Assembly: GCF_003194565.2 (NCBI RefSeq)
Contig: NZ_QICH01000003.1
Coordinates: 62,001-126,000 of the forward strand
Direction of reading: 5' to 3'
DNA from: Kangiella spongicola
GTDB taxonomy: Bacteria; Pseudomonadota; Gammaproteobacteria; Enterobacterales; Kangiellaceae
Length of the DNA stretch: 64,000 nucleotides
Each line of letters begins with the position of its first letter. The stretch's first letter is position 1. Below the pieces are notes generated by a model, which saw only the letters and a program-made list of their open reading frames with translations, did no database searches and was not told where the DNA came from. This document shows, piece after piece, positions 54,129-62,794 of the stretch. Made by a program: the position numbers and the translations under genes.

Positions 54129-54788
54129 TTAAGAGTTATCGCCTGTTTCGTTAACGTCACTAATTTCTGTGGCTTCCTTAGCTCGCTGGTTTTCAGCTTC
54201 GAGTTGCTTTAATGTTTCCTCTAATCCCACTTTAGAAATTTGCTCACGGTATTGGTTAGCATAGCTTTTAGCCATACTGACGCCTTCAATTATCACATCA
54301 GTGACTAACCAAGTTTCATCCGGTTGAACCTTTAAGCGATAATCAATAATGATAGGTTCGCCTTCGTTCGGTTGTATGGTTGAGCGCACGTTGGCTAGAT
54401 TGCCACTTTTTGAGTATTGAGTGTCATCATAAGTAATTGGCTGACCATCATAGTTAGCAAGGCCTTTAGAGTAGCTATTTAAAAGTAAGCCTATGAATTC
54501 TTTGATAAATTTTTCACGTTGCTCTGCGGTGGCTTGCGTCCAATATGTCTTACCAAGGATTCGTTTTGCCATATACTCACTGTCGACTTCAGGTAATAAG
54601 TAGTCGCGAATCAGACTTTTGGCATATTCTGAGTCAGTTTTAATCTTTTCTTTATTGTTTAAAATCTCAGTACTGATTTTTTGAGTCACCGTCTCTAGGT
54701 GAATTTTAGGATCTTCGAACGCCAAACTAGATAGGCTGTAGGTTAAAAATGTTAAAGCAATCAAAGCTTTAGACGCAAGATGTTTCAT
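54129..54788 (-). CDS. mlaC: MlaC-family periplasmic phospholipid-binding protein
   Basis: A 219-residue exported protein (signal peptide to about residue 23). Family marks are LLPEVDSEYMAKRILGKTYW, TAEQREKFIKEFIGLLLNSYSKGLANYDGQ and the C-terminal VTDVIIEGVSMAKSYANQYREQI. In other bacteria MlaC ferries phospholipid between MlaA and the MlaFEDB complex. The rest of the mla operon is not here, so this is an orphan copy; it may serve another MCE-type system. Its terminator was split by the mobile unit. Confidence 0.87.
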   Translation of the reverse strand: MKHLASKALIALTFLTYSLSSLAFEDPKIHLETVTQKISTEILNNKEKIKTDSEYAKSLIRDYLLPEVDSEYMAKRILGKTYWTQATAEQREKFIKEFIGLLLNSYSKGLANYDGQPITYDDTQYSKSGNLANVRSTIQPNEGEPIIIDYRLKVQPDETWLVTDVIIEGVSMAKSYANQYREQISKVGLEETLKQLEAENQRAKEATEISDVNETGDNS

Positions 54789-54920
54789 GGTTTCCCCTTA
54801 AATAAGGATGTCTGACACTAATAAAGTGGTTGTTATTTTACCTTTGCCGACCATCTTAAACAATCGACCTGAACTAATGCTTAATGGCTTTAGGTCTTAG
54901 TTCTCACAATAGAGCGAGTT

Positions 54921-55253
54921 TTAAATACAGCGGGCTGGCTTTGGAAGCCCCGCAATCTTGGTGGCTTGTTTGGCTGGGCCTTCAGGGAATAATATGTGGA
55001 GATAAATACTATTACCTTTTTCTGTAGACCACTGATTAGCTAAATACTTAACCAAAGGGCGGATCGAGGGGCTAGTGTTAAACTCAACGTAGAATTGTCT
55101 GACGTACTGGACTACCTGCCAGTGATCTTCGTTTAACTCAATACCTTCTTCTTCGGCGATAGCGGTTGCAACCGCCTCATTCCACACCGATGAGTCAGTT
55201 AGATATCCTTCTTTATCACGGGGAAGAGTGGTGAGGTCAACACTCATAGCCAA
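54921..55253 (-). CDS. tusE: Sulfur relay protein TusE (DsrC family)
   Basis: A 110-residue DsrC-type protein that accepts sulfur from TusBCD and passes it to MnmA for 2-thiolation of tRNA U34. [20 protein letters not shown] starts the fold, and the C-terminal arm ends with Cys109 in PARCI, the penultimate catalytic cysteine. The upstream second arm Cys of dissimilatory DsrC is absent, as in TusE. It overlaps tusB by ten bases. Confidence 0.93.
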   Translation of the reverse strand: MAMSVDLTTLPRDKEGYLTDSSVWNEAVATAIAEEEGIELNEDHWQVVQYVRQFYVEFNTSPSIRPLVKYLANQWSTEKGNSIYLHILFPEGPAKQATKIAGLPKPARCI

Positions 55254-55501
55254 GTCACCGTTTTATCATAGGCTAAAGTGAGTTCGACAAATCCTTCGTA
55301 GTCCTTAATTGTCCAACCTTCCTTGGGCTTTAAACCTCTGGCTATGAGATCCTCTTCAATTACGTAATACTGCGACATTGGCTTTTCTTGTGCTGCTACA
55401 ATCACTGCATCTTCGATAAGAATTAGGCCGTCGTCCGCGCTCATGGCTGATTGACATTGTGACAGTAGGCTTGGTTTATTCAGAATATAGAGTGTTTTCA
55501 T
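55244..55501 (-). CDS. tusB: Sulfur relay protein TusB (DsrH family)
   Basis: An 85-residue subunit of the TusBCD sulfur-transfer complex. The N-terminal [12 protein letters not shown] and the central [12 protein letters not shown] fit the DsrH fold. It lies between tusC and tusE in the usual order, with ten bases to tusC and a ten-base overlap with tusE. Confidence 0.9.
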   Translation of the reverse strand: MKTLYILNKPSLLSQCQSAMSADDGLILIEDAVIVAAQEKPMSQYYVIEEDLIARGLKPKEGWTIKDYEGFVELTLAYDKTVTWL

Positions 55502-55510
55502 AAATAGTGC

Positions 55511-55870
55511 TTATAGCATAAAGACAAAGTCAGACTCAGAGATGACTTGCTTGATGGTTTCTTGTGAGGTGGTTTCGGCAACTGGCAAAAGCTGCTCCTG
55601 GGTGATGCCACGCTCAACCAAATCATGCTCCGCAATTAAGCGTGTTTCGATGCCATATAAATCCAGCGCCTTAAAGGTTGGGCTATGATTCTTCATATAG
55701 AGCACATCGGGTTGCTGGTTATCGAGCAACTGATAAACGCCATCTTCAATAAACAAAGCTTTTATTTCCATGTCAAAAGCCGCGGCCATTAGAGCAATAT
55801 CGAGTAACTCGCGGCCAGACTGCGAGCCATAAGGGGCTTTATTGAAGATGATTGATAGGGATTTACTCAT
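55511..55870 (-). CDS. tusC: Sulfur relay protein TusC (DsrF family)
   Basis: A 119-residue subunit of TusBCD. Start ATG 55870 is used (MSKSLSIIFNKAPYGSQSGRE) because it matches the usual 119-residue length; an upstream in-frame ATG at 55897 overlaps tusD and would add nine residues. The AFDMEIKALFIEDGVYQL block is typical of DsrF. Confidence 0.9.
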   Translation of the reverse strand: MSKSLSIIFNKAPYGSQSGRELLDIALMAAAFDMEIKALFIEDGVYQLLDNQQPDVLYMKNHSPTFKALDLYGIETRLIAEHDLVERGITQEQLLPVAETTSQETIKQVISESDFVFML

Positions 55871-55889
55871 AATGAATATCTCACGAAGT

Positions 55890-56282
55890 TCATCCAAACG
55901 TTATAAGCCGATCGCTTTCAAGCATGGCTTCGGTTAATTGCCCTAAGCCGCTAATTTCGAAAGCTGGGTCTAGGTTATCACCCGTTAGGGCGTTGCGATC
56001 CGCTTCTACTGCATTGGTAATGCCGCGCTTCATGGCTACTGTGACACAAGCGACTAACTCAAAATCGTGCTCAATCGCTAGTTTTGCCCATGACTTGGTT
56101 AAATTATACTCGTCAGAAGGCGGGTGGTTTAAACGACTAGCCACCAAAACGCCATCACCATAAAAAAATACGCGTTTGAGCTCATGGCCTACTGACAACA
56201 AGCTTTTGGCAAATTGAATAGCGCTAAACTGACCTTGTGCAGAATGTGGGCTTGCAGTAACCAATAAAGAAAAAGTTGCCAT
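55890..56282 (-). CDS. tusD: Sulfurtransferase TusD (DsrE family)
   Basis: A 130-residue catalytic subunit of TusBCD, taking persulfide sulfur from TusA. The sulfur-carrying Cys79 is in LVACVTVAMKRGI, equal in place to Cys78 of E. coli TusD. ATG 56282 gives MATFSLLVTASPHS like relatives; the ATG at 56297 would add five residues. It heads the tusD-tusC-tusB-tusE operon. Confidence 0.92.
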   Translation of the reverse strand: MATFSLLVTASPHSAQGQFSAIQFAKSLLSVGHELKRVFFYGDGVLVASRLNHPPSDEYNLTKSWAKLAIEHDFELVACVTVAMKRGITNAVEADRNALTGDNLDPAFEISGLGQLTEAMLESDRLITFG

Positions 56283-56353
56283 ACAGCGTTTAAACAAATA
56301 GATTAGTATGGATATTTTATAGTAATTAAAAACAAATTGTTAGGTGCGCATAC

Positions 56354-58174
56354 ATGAAGAACCTTGGGCGGTATATTTATATACTTTGCGTAACGCTTAT
56401 TTTGAGTGTTATAAGTGTTAAAGCGAGTGCTACTGCTTTTTTCGAAACAGGTGAAGCGCAAGTAACAACCACCCTTGATAATGGTGGTTGGGTCACAGTT
56501 AACCTCCAAAAGTCTTATGTAAACCCTGTGGTGATTGCTGGTCCGGTTAGTCACAACAACGTCAATTCACTATCGGCAAGAATTCGTAATGTAAGTGGAA
56601 ACAGCTTCGAAATTGGCGTTCAAAGCCCCTGCGAGTCGTTTAATCGGTATGCTGGCACAACACCACCAGCGGCAAACACCTGTCCGGTTGTCCCGTGGGT
56701 AAGTGAATCAGTCCAATGGATAGTCATTGAGCAAGGGACTTGGGTATTTCCAGATGGAACCAAGGTTGAAGCTTATAACCACCCCACGAACACATTAAGA
56801 AGCAAGGCCGGTTCAGGCTCAGCCAGAGACGTCATCTCGTTCAGCCACAACTACACAACTCGCCCAGCCATCATCCATAGCGTCAGCAGTTTTAATGAAG
56901 CTGACTGGGTGACTTCTTCTGTTTGGGGACCATCAACCAACAGAAACACCTTGCCAGATATTACCGGGTTCAGCTTAACTCTTGAGGGCGGTGAAGCTGA
57001 GAATTCTCATGCTACCGAAGTAATTGGGTGGATGGCAATCGAACCAGTGAGTGGTCTCAATAACGGCAATAGATACTCGGCGGGCGTAGTAGATCGAATC
57101 GTCGACAGACACAACGACGAGTGCCAGATTATAAACATAGGGGCTAGTTACACTTCGATTCCAAATGTTATTGCAAAACATAATACGATGGCTGGTGGTG
57201 ATGGCAGCTGGGTTAGATTGTGTGGGACGGAGATTGGGCTGACCAACTTCTTTGTGCATATGGATGAAGACCAAGTGACCGATGTTGATAGGACGGGTAT
57301 TGACGAAGCTGTTTCTTGGTTTGCTTTTGAAAATGTTAGCTTCGGGGTTTTAGAATTTTTAACTGCAACTAAAACGGTCACTGATGAAGATAGCGATGGA
57401 ATCGCTGGCCCTGGTGAGCTACTGACCTATACGGTGACGATAACTAATCAACAAGATGATTTTGCACAAGTTAATAATCCCACGAGTACTGAGCCTGAGT
57501 TTATAGATGTGCTGGATGCAAACGTAAGTTTTGATTCGGTAGTGTCAGCTTCGAGCGGAAGTTTGACTTATAACTCGACCGCAGGGCGACTTGAGTGGCA
57601 GGGTAGTGTGCCTGCATCTGGCACTGTGACTTTACAGTACCGTGCAAGAGTGAATTCCGATATGTCGATATGTGCGCTTAGCTCTATCAGCAATCAGGGG
57701 CAATTAAATATGGATCCGATTGATGATGCGTCGGTTATTGGAGATATTGATAATCTTAATCAAATAACCGAACTTACAGATGATCCAGGTCGAGACGATG
57801 GAGTGGATAGTGATAGCGATGGAGCGACTGATGATGATGACGCTACAGTCATTTCTGCTGGCTGCCTAGCCGATATCTCAGTCACAAAAGATGATTCATC
57901 TGTAAGTTATACTCCGGGACAGAGCTCTAGCTATACTATTGTGGTGTCTAACTCGGGGCCCCATACAGTTAATGGTATGCAAGTGTCTGACTCATTGCCT
58001 TCGGGGTTGACGATTAGTGGGGTTATTTCGTGCTCGGTTACGACGGGAACGGGAAATTGTGGCGCACAATCAATATCCGGTCAAAACTATAACCAAACGA
58101 TAAATTTAGACAAAGACAGCGCTATAACGGTTATTATCCCTGTTATTTATGACACGGACCCTTCAAGCTTCTAA
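56354..58174 (+). CDS. Large secreted protein with lectin-like region and DUF11 repeats
   Basis: A 606-residue exported protein (signal peptide ending VKASA-TAF). Residues about 25-320 hold two repeated segments with FETGEAQVTTTLDNGGWVTV and PVVIAGPVSHNNVNS, similar to H-type lectin-like domains. Then two DUF11 beta-sandwich units follow (LTATKTVTDEDSDG at about 335 and ADISVTKDDSS at about 513), split by a DSDSDGATDDDDA calcium-type stretch. It stops abruptly in the second DUF11 unit at DPSSF, without the membrane or sorting anchor common in such proteins, immediately before a terminator. Confidence 0.75.
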   Translation: MKNLGRYIYILCVTLILSVISVKASATAFFETGEAQVTTTLDNGGWVTVNLQKSYVNPVVIAGPVSHNNVNSLSARIRNVSGNSFEIGVQSPCESFNRYAGTTPPAANTCPVVPWVSESVQWIVIEQGTWVFPDGTKVEAYNHPTNTLRSKAGSGSARDVISFSHNYTTRPAIIHSVSSFNEADWVTSSVWGPSTNRNTLPDITGFSLTLEGGEAENSHATEVIGWMAIEPVSGLNNGNRYSAGVVDRIVDRHNDECQIINIGASYTSIPNVIAKHNTMAGGDGSWVRLCGTEIGLTNFFVHMDEDQVTDVDRTGIDEAVSWFAFENVSFGVLEFLTATKTVTDEDSDGIAGPGELLTYTVTITNQQDDFAQVNNPTSTEPEFIDVLDANVSFDSVVSASSGSLTYNSTAGRLEWQGSVPASGTVTLQYRARVNSDMSICALSSISNQGQLNMDPIDDASVIGDIDNLNQITELTDDPGRDDGVDSDSDGATDDDDATVISAGCLADISVTKDDSSVSYTPGQSSSYTIVVSNSGPHTVNGMQVSDSLPSGLTISGVISCSVTTGTGNCGAQSISGQNYNQTINLDKDSAITVIIPVIYDTDPSSF

Positions 58175-58205
58175 CAAAAAAACGCCACTGCAATAGTGGC
58201 GTTTT
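58175..58205. terminator. Bidirectional intrinsic terminator
   Basis: AAAAAAACGCCACT, short loop, AGTGGCGTTTT, starting right after the stop codon of the DUF11 protein gene. Confidence 0.88.
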
Positions 58206-58230
58206 AAGTTAGTTCAGATTTTTGGAGCGG

Positions 58231-59955
58231 TTACTTTAAACCAAGAACCTCTTTACCCTGTTTAAAAGTCACGTCTACAGGGATTTGTTTTTCTTCAAGG
58301 TGTTTTAAATCAGCTGCTAGCTGCTTGCTAATACCCCCTTGGTTGTTCAACAAGTTTTTAGCGGCTTCATAATCGCCGTTTCCTTGAATCACAAGAATGG
58401 TTTCTGATAAGTCGTTCATCGCTTGCGTCATTTTGTCGAAGTTGACGCTGTATTGGCCAGTTTCTTCATCGCGCTCGAAAGCACCTTTGTCTTTAAAGAA
58501 ATTGAAGCGAACCATGTTAGCTTTACCATGGGCACTGCTAGCGCCAAATCGAACTGAGCGGAAGATGCCGGCTAAGAAGGTGACATAGTTATCCATCAGT
58601 TCACCTTCTTTAATTTCTCCTTTCTCATAAAGCTTGCTGATCATATAAAGACCAAGAATATCAGCTTTGCCTTCTTCTAGGGCTGATGCAGTTTCTTTAA
58701 GAGCGCTACGCACAGTACCTTTATCATTAATGGTATTCTTAATACCTAGGCCATGAGCAACTTCGTGGAACATGGTGTTAGCGAAGAATGCATCGAAGGT
58801 GATGTGTTTACGCTGGTCTTCAGCAATCAACTCGTCAGCAATAGGCACTAGGATTTTGTCGAACTTAGCGCGCATAGCGTTTTTCAGCTGTAAGCGACGG
58901 GTACCTTTGGCCAGTTGCACTTTTTCATCGTTAGGCAAGTTGATCGCAATAGTTTTTGAGCCAGCGTTGCTGTCGCCCGCATAAAACACCACGTCATAGG
59001 CATTTAAGTCACTATCCGTTCCAGGCATTTCTTGTTTATACTTTTGCTCGACTGGTAGGCCCTTTTGAAGCTCTGGTAAAAAGGCGGCAAAACGAGACAG
59101 GCGCTCACTCCACTCAAGATCTTTAATTAAGACATACGCTGAGAACGAAGCGCGATAACCAAACAGCTGATCTTCATAGGTTTCAATAGGACCAATAACG
59201 ACTTCGACAGGATTGTTTTTCATGTCCATCCAAGCAAAGTCAGACGGCTGGTAGTTATCAGTGATTAAAGCATCAGCGCGTAGTTTTAGGTAGTTTTTAA
59301 AATCTTTATCTTCAGCAAGCTCAGATGCTTTATGTAAAAGTTCGCTAGCTTTTAGCAGTTCTTCTTTAAAGGCTGTAGAATAGGGGACTAAGGCCAAATT
59401 ACCTTTGTCATCGCGTCTAACCAGTGTGTATAGACCTTTTTTACCTTCTTGTTCCCAGTTCTCAAACTCGGTAACCGTCATATCATCTGGATAAAACTCG
59501 GCGCCTTTGCTTTTTTTGTCATAGCCTTCAAGAAAAGGTTTATTGTTATCCAGCCTGTCCCAAGGACCATAGTTAATTTGAGCAAACTTTTTAGCTTTAG
59601 GATCTTCGATGCTTGCTAATAGCTCTTGCTTGTTACCATAAGCCTGTTTCCAGAATAGGCCATCCATGATTTCACCGGCTTCAATCAACAGCCCAATCAT
59701 TTCTTTTTGATTATCCGAAAGGTGGCTCAAGTCACTGGTTAGCGTGAAAGGTGCATAAATGTCGAAGCGGGAATACTCTTCGTTAACCTTATCGCTTGAT
59801 TCTTGTGTTGCTTCTGACTGAACAAGAGCTCGTTCTGTTTTAACGTCATTGGTGGCTTTTTCAGTTGCTTTGTCTGAGTTATCAGAGCAGGCGCCTAACG
59901 CCATCAGTACTGAAAAACTCAAAGCACAGATTGATATATTATTAAATTTTTTCAT
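58231..59955 (-). CDS. M49-like (dipeptidyl-peptidase III family) lipoprotein
   Basis: A 574-residue zinc metallopeptidase lipoprotein (lipobox LGAC near residue 23). The zinc site is HEVAHGLG at about residue 394 with the second Glu in ALEEGKADILGLY, the layout of M49-related peptidases, though the family's usual motif is HExxxH. YGPWDRLDNNKPFLEG and YPDDMT are further family marks. It may release dipeptides from peptides in the envelope, but substrate is unproved. It stands alone between terminators. Confidence 0.85.
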   Translation of the reverse strand: MKKFNNISICALSFSVLMALGACSDNSDKATEKATNDVKTERALVQSEATQESSDKVNEEYSRFDIYAPFTLTSDLSHLSDNQKEMIGLLIEAGEIMDGLFWKQAYGNKQELLASIEDPKAKKFAQINYGPWDRLDNNKPFLEGYDKKSKGAEFYPDDMTVTEFENWEQEGKKGLYTLVRRDDKGNLALVPYSTAFKEELLKASELLHKASELAEDKDFKNYLKLRADALITDNYQPSDFAWMDMKNNPVEVVIGPIETYEDQLFGYRASFSAYVLIKDLEWSERLSRFAAFLPELQKGLPVEQKYKQEMPGTDSDLNAYDVVFYAGDSNAGSKTIAINLPNDEKVQLAKGTRRLQLKNAMRAKFDKILVPIADELIAEDQRKHITFDAFFANTMFHEVAHGLGIKNTINDKGTVRSALKETASALEEGKADILGLYMISKLYEKGEIKEGELMDNYVTFLAGIFRSVRFGASSAHGKANMVRFNFFKDKGAFERDEETGQYSVNFDKMTQAMNDLSETILVIQGNGDYEAAKNLLNNQGGISKQLAADLKHLEEKQIPVDVTFKQGKEVLGLK

Positions 59956-60068
59956 GCCTTATCCTATTGTTGTAAAGCTTTAAGGTGTCAATGGAGCTTA
60001 TATTACCACAGCATAAGGTAATCTTTCCGAGTTGATGTTCACCAATAAAGATTACCTAAGAGAGCCTT

Positions 60069-60794
60069 CTAAAAACGACTAAACACGTACTTCTCACGCT
60101 TCACCTGCTTAACGCCAAAGTCTTTATCTTTAAGCATTTCAAAGACTTCATCGACCATATTCGGGTTGCCACAAAGGTAAGCGATATCAGTTTCAGGGTT
60201 TGGATTCAGCTCAGCGAGTTTATGCTGGACATAGCCAGAAAAGCAGCCGGGCTTTTCTTCACGGCTCAAGCAAGGGTGGAAGTGGACATGATCCAGCAAC
60301 GCGACTGCTTTGAAATCGTCCAAGTAAAACATATCTTCTAGATATTGTGCGCCAAACAGAATGTGAAACTCTGTATCGGTTCGAGTTCTCATTTGCTCGA
60401 TCATACTTCTATACGGCGCGACGCCAGTACCTGTTCCCACTAAAAACACCCGTTTAGGTAACTCTTCGGTTAAGCAAAGCAGGCCAAATGGTCCGGTCAT
60501 CTCCATTTCTTTGCCAGGTTCCGCGTTGAAGAAAAGTTCGCTTGCTTTTCCGCCTTCAACGTAAGAAATCACAAACTCAATATAGGTTGAGTCAACACCA
60601 TCGGTTTCCATATTGGCGATTGAGTAGCTTCGCTTAATGGGGCGACCGTCCTCGGTGCCAAGCATAAAAGAAACGAACTGTCCTTGTTTATAAGTAATCG
60701 TTTTCGGATCTTCTAAACGAAAAACAAGCTTTCGTACATTTGGAGTAATCGGTTCATTCGTTTCTAGGCGAACTTTGTAGCTAGGAATTGCCAT
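60069..60794 (-). CDS. fpr: Ferredoxin/flavodoxin-NADP reductase
   Basis: A 241-residue FAD protein that exchanges electrons between NADPH and ferredoxin or flavodoxin. ATG 60794 follows AAGG and starts MAIPSYKVR; the longer frame to 60872 lacks family similarity. The FAD motif KRSYSIAN, the NADPH-binding LVGTGTGVAPYRSM, and the C-terminal CGNPNMVDEVFEML are intact. The final VFSRF is slightly different from the usual aromatic end. Confidence 0.9.
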   Translation of the reverse strand: MAIPSYKVRLETNEPITPNVRKLVFRLEDPKTITYKQGQFVSFMLGTEDGRPIKRSYSIANMETDGVDSTYIEFVISYVEGGKASELFFNAEPGKEMEMTGPFGLLCLTEELPKRVFLVGTGTGVAPYRSMIEQMRTRTDTEFHILFGAQYLEDMFYLDDFKAVALLDHVHFHPCLSREEKPGCFSGYVQHKLAELNPNPETDIAYLCGNPNMVDEVFEMLKDKDFGVKQVKREKYVFSRF

Positions 60795-61030
60795 TATTGA
60801 CCTTGGTTGTTTCCAGAATTGGATTTTGGCACCTATTATATAAAACCTCATGTAAATATCTAGGCAGGCCAAAATCAGGCTAAATATAAACTTTTGTCAA
60901 TTTTGATTCAGTTATGGTTCATTTCACATTTGTTCTACTGTTAATCAGGCTCCCGAGTGAACGCCATGATTAGCTGTCATAAGTTAAGCGGTGCGCATGT
61001 TAAAGGGGTAATTAACGATAGGAGACAGTG

Positions 61031-62338
61031 ATGTTAAATAAAACCATACAATATTCTGCAGTTGCTCTGGCGGTTATGTTAGCGAGCACCAGCGCGAGTG
61101 CGGCACCAGAAAAAGAACCGGTTGCTGTGGGTAGTGAGACAAGTGCGACCATAACGAAGGCTATCGCAAAGCGAGCAGCGACAACGACCACTGTTAACGA
61201 CAAAAGCGATGCGATCACTGTCAGTAAACCACCGCTATTTAATACTAGCGCCTCGCTTCAGCGCACCAACACCTATAGCAATCAGAAGTCTGCCAAGAAT
61301 TTAAAGCAAGAGCTCAAGGCGTTCCAAGCTTTAGACTTTAATAACAAGGCAAAGAAAACGCGTGCTGAAATACAAAAGCATCGCCAAGCGAATAGCACCT
61401 TAGCAAAATCGTCAGGTAATGCCGAGAAATACGGTAGTAATCACCTTTATATCCATGATGGCGCAGTCTATCTTTATGATGACCTCGATGGCGATGGGTA
61501 TTACAGTAAGTTGCGTGTAGATTTTGACGTGGATTCGTCTTATAGCGACTATTTTGACGTTTATGCCGAGTTGTTTATCCGTAGAGTCGGTGATGCAGAG
61601 TGGACTCACTATTACACCACGAATGTTTTTGAAATCTACTCAGATTACAGCTCTGATGAGTACAGCGTAACTACACGGCTGAATACTGGTTTCCCACCAG
61701 GGAGTTACGAGGTTCTAATCGATTTGTTTGAGTACGGTTACTATGGTGTGGTCGATACCTTAAGCCCTTATAACGACTATGATTTAACCAACTTGCCATT
61801 AGAAGATAAAACTTATGAGTCTAGCGGAGTTTACACAGATACTTATGTTGATAGCGTAAAAACAGAGATCTTTACTGATGCTGATGGCGATGGGTTCTAT
61901 CGTGAGTTTACGATTTCCTTTGATGTTGATACGGAAAACAGCAATTCACGTGACGTTTATGTCAACCTATACCAGCGCAGTAACGGCAACCAATGGCTGT
62001 TTGAAACCACGACAGATGTCTTTACAGTAAATGGCTTTAGCGCCGATGATGTCTATGAGATCAGTGGTGATTGGCAATCAGGTTATCCTGCAAATTATTA
62101 CGACTTTAGGTTAGAAGTTATTGATGCGGATACAGGGGAAGTCTTGGATGATGTTTCACCAGAGTTTTCATCTTTACTGCAAGTACCATTAGAAGACGCT
62201 AATAACGACACTCGCCAGTCAGATCCTAATCCGCCTAGCTCAACGACAAGCTCAGGTTCAGGTGGGGGTAGCACAGGTGCCTTAACCCTAGTTTTCTTAG
62301 CATTATTAGGGGCTTGGAGACGAAAAGTTAAGCGTTAA
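61031..62338 (+). CDS. Choice-of-anchor H family protein with GlyGly-CTERM
   Basis: A 435-residue exported protein. ATG 61031 follows GGAGACAGTG; a signal peptide ends at SASA-APE. Two homologous domains, beginning YLYDDLDGDGYYSKLRVDFDVD (about 150) and TDADGDGFYREFTISFDVD (about 285), carry DxDGDG calcium-type loops. The C-terminal SGSGGGSTGALTLVFLALLGAW and RRKVKR is a GlyGly-CTERM sorting signal, which rhombosortase would cut for type II secretion and surface anchoring. Rhombosortase is not in the window. Confidence 0.85.
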   Translation: MLNKTIQYSAVALAVMLASTSASAAPEKEPVAVGSETSATITKAIAKRAATTTTVNDKSDAITVSKPPLFNTSASLQRTNTYSNQKSAKNLKQELKAFQALDFNNKAKKTRAEIQKHRQANSTLAKSSGNAEKYGSNHLYIHDGAVYLYDDLDGDGYYSKLRVDFDVDSSYSDYFDVYAELFIRRVGDAEWTHYYTTNVFEIYSDYSSDEYSVTTRLNTGFPPGSYEVLIDLFEYGYYGVVDTLSPYNDYDLTNLPLEDKTYESSGVYTDTYVDSVKTEIFTDADGDGFYREFTISFDVDTENSNSRDVYVNLYQRSNGNQWLFETTTDVFTVNGFSADDVYEISGDWQSGYPANYYDFRLEVIDADTGEVLDDVSPEFSSLLQVPLEDANNDTRQSDPNPPSSTTSSGSGGGSTGALTLVFLALLGAWRRKVKR

Positions 62339-62396
62339 ACTACAAAAAACATCTAAATTAGTGTAGTCTTGCTGGTGCTTGAAAAGGGGAGTCATT

Positions 62397-62693
62397 ATGA
62401 AAGCATCAGCAAGGCATATTTTAGTATCTGATAAAAAGCTCTGCCAAAACATTAAAAAGGAAATCGATTCTGGAGCCGAGTTCTCACTCATGGCTTCAAA
62501 GCATTCCCAGTGTCCCTCTGCCTCACGAGGTGGGGAGCTCGGCATATTTCGCAAAGGTATGATGGTTGCAGCGTTCGATGAGGTGGTTTTTAGCCAACCT
62601 CTGAAGGTCGTTCACGGCCCTGTCAAAACAAGCTTTGGTTACCACCTAATAGAAATTATCGAGCGCGAGGAGTCTGTACCCGAGACGGTTTAA
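62397..62693 (+). CDS. ppiC: Parvulin-type peptidyl-prolyl isomerase
   Basis: A 98-residue stand-alone PpiC. ATG 62397 follows GGGGAG. The fold is complete: KASARHILVSDKKLC, FSLMASKHSQCPSASRGGELG, FDEVVFSQPL and the C-terminal FGYHLIEI. It isomerises prolyl bonds in the cytoplasm, as there is no signal peptide. Confidence 0.93.
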   Translation: MKASARHILVSDKKLCQNIKKEIDSGAEFSLMASKHSQCPSASRGGELGIFRKGMMVAAFDEVVFSQPLKVVHGPVKTSFGYHLIEIIEREESVPETV

Positions 62694-62794
62694 ATTTAAT
62701 GCAAATCTGACGAAAAGTTTTGTTACAAACTTCGTCCAAATCTTAAGACAAACCGTTATAATGAAGCACTTTATCGAAGAAGAATAATATTTTT

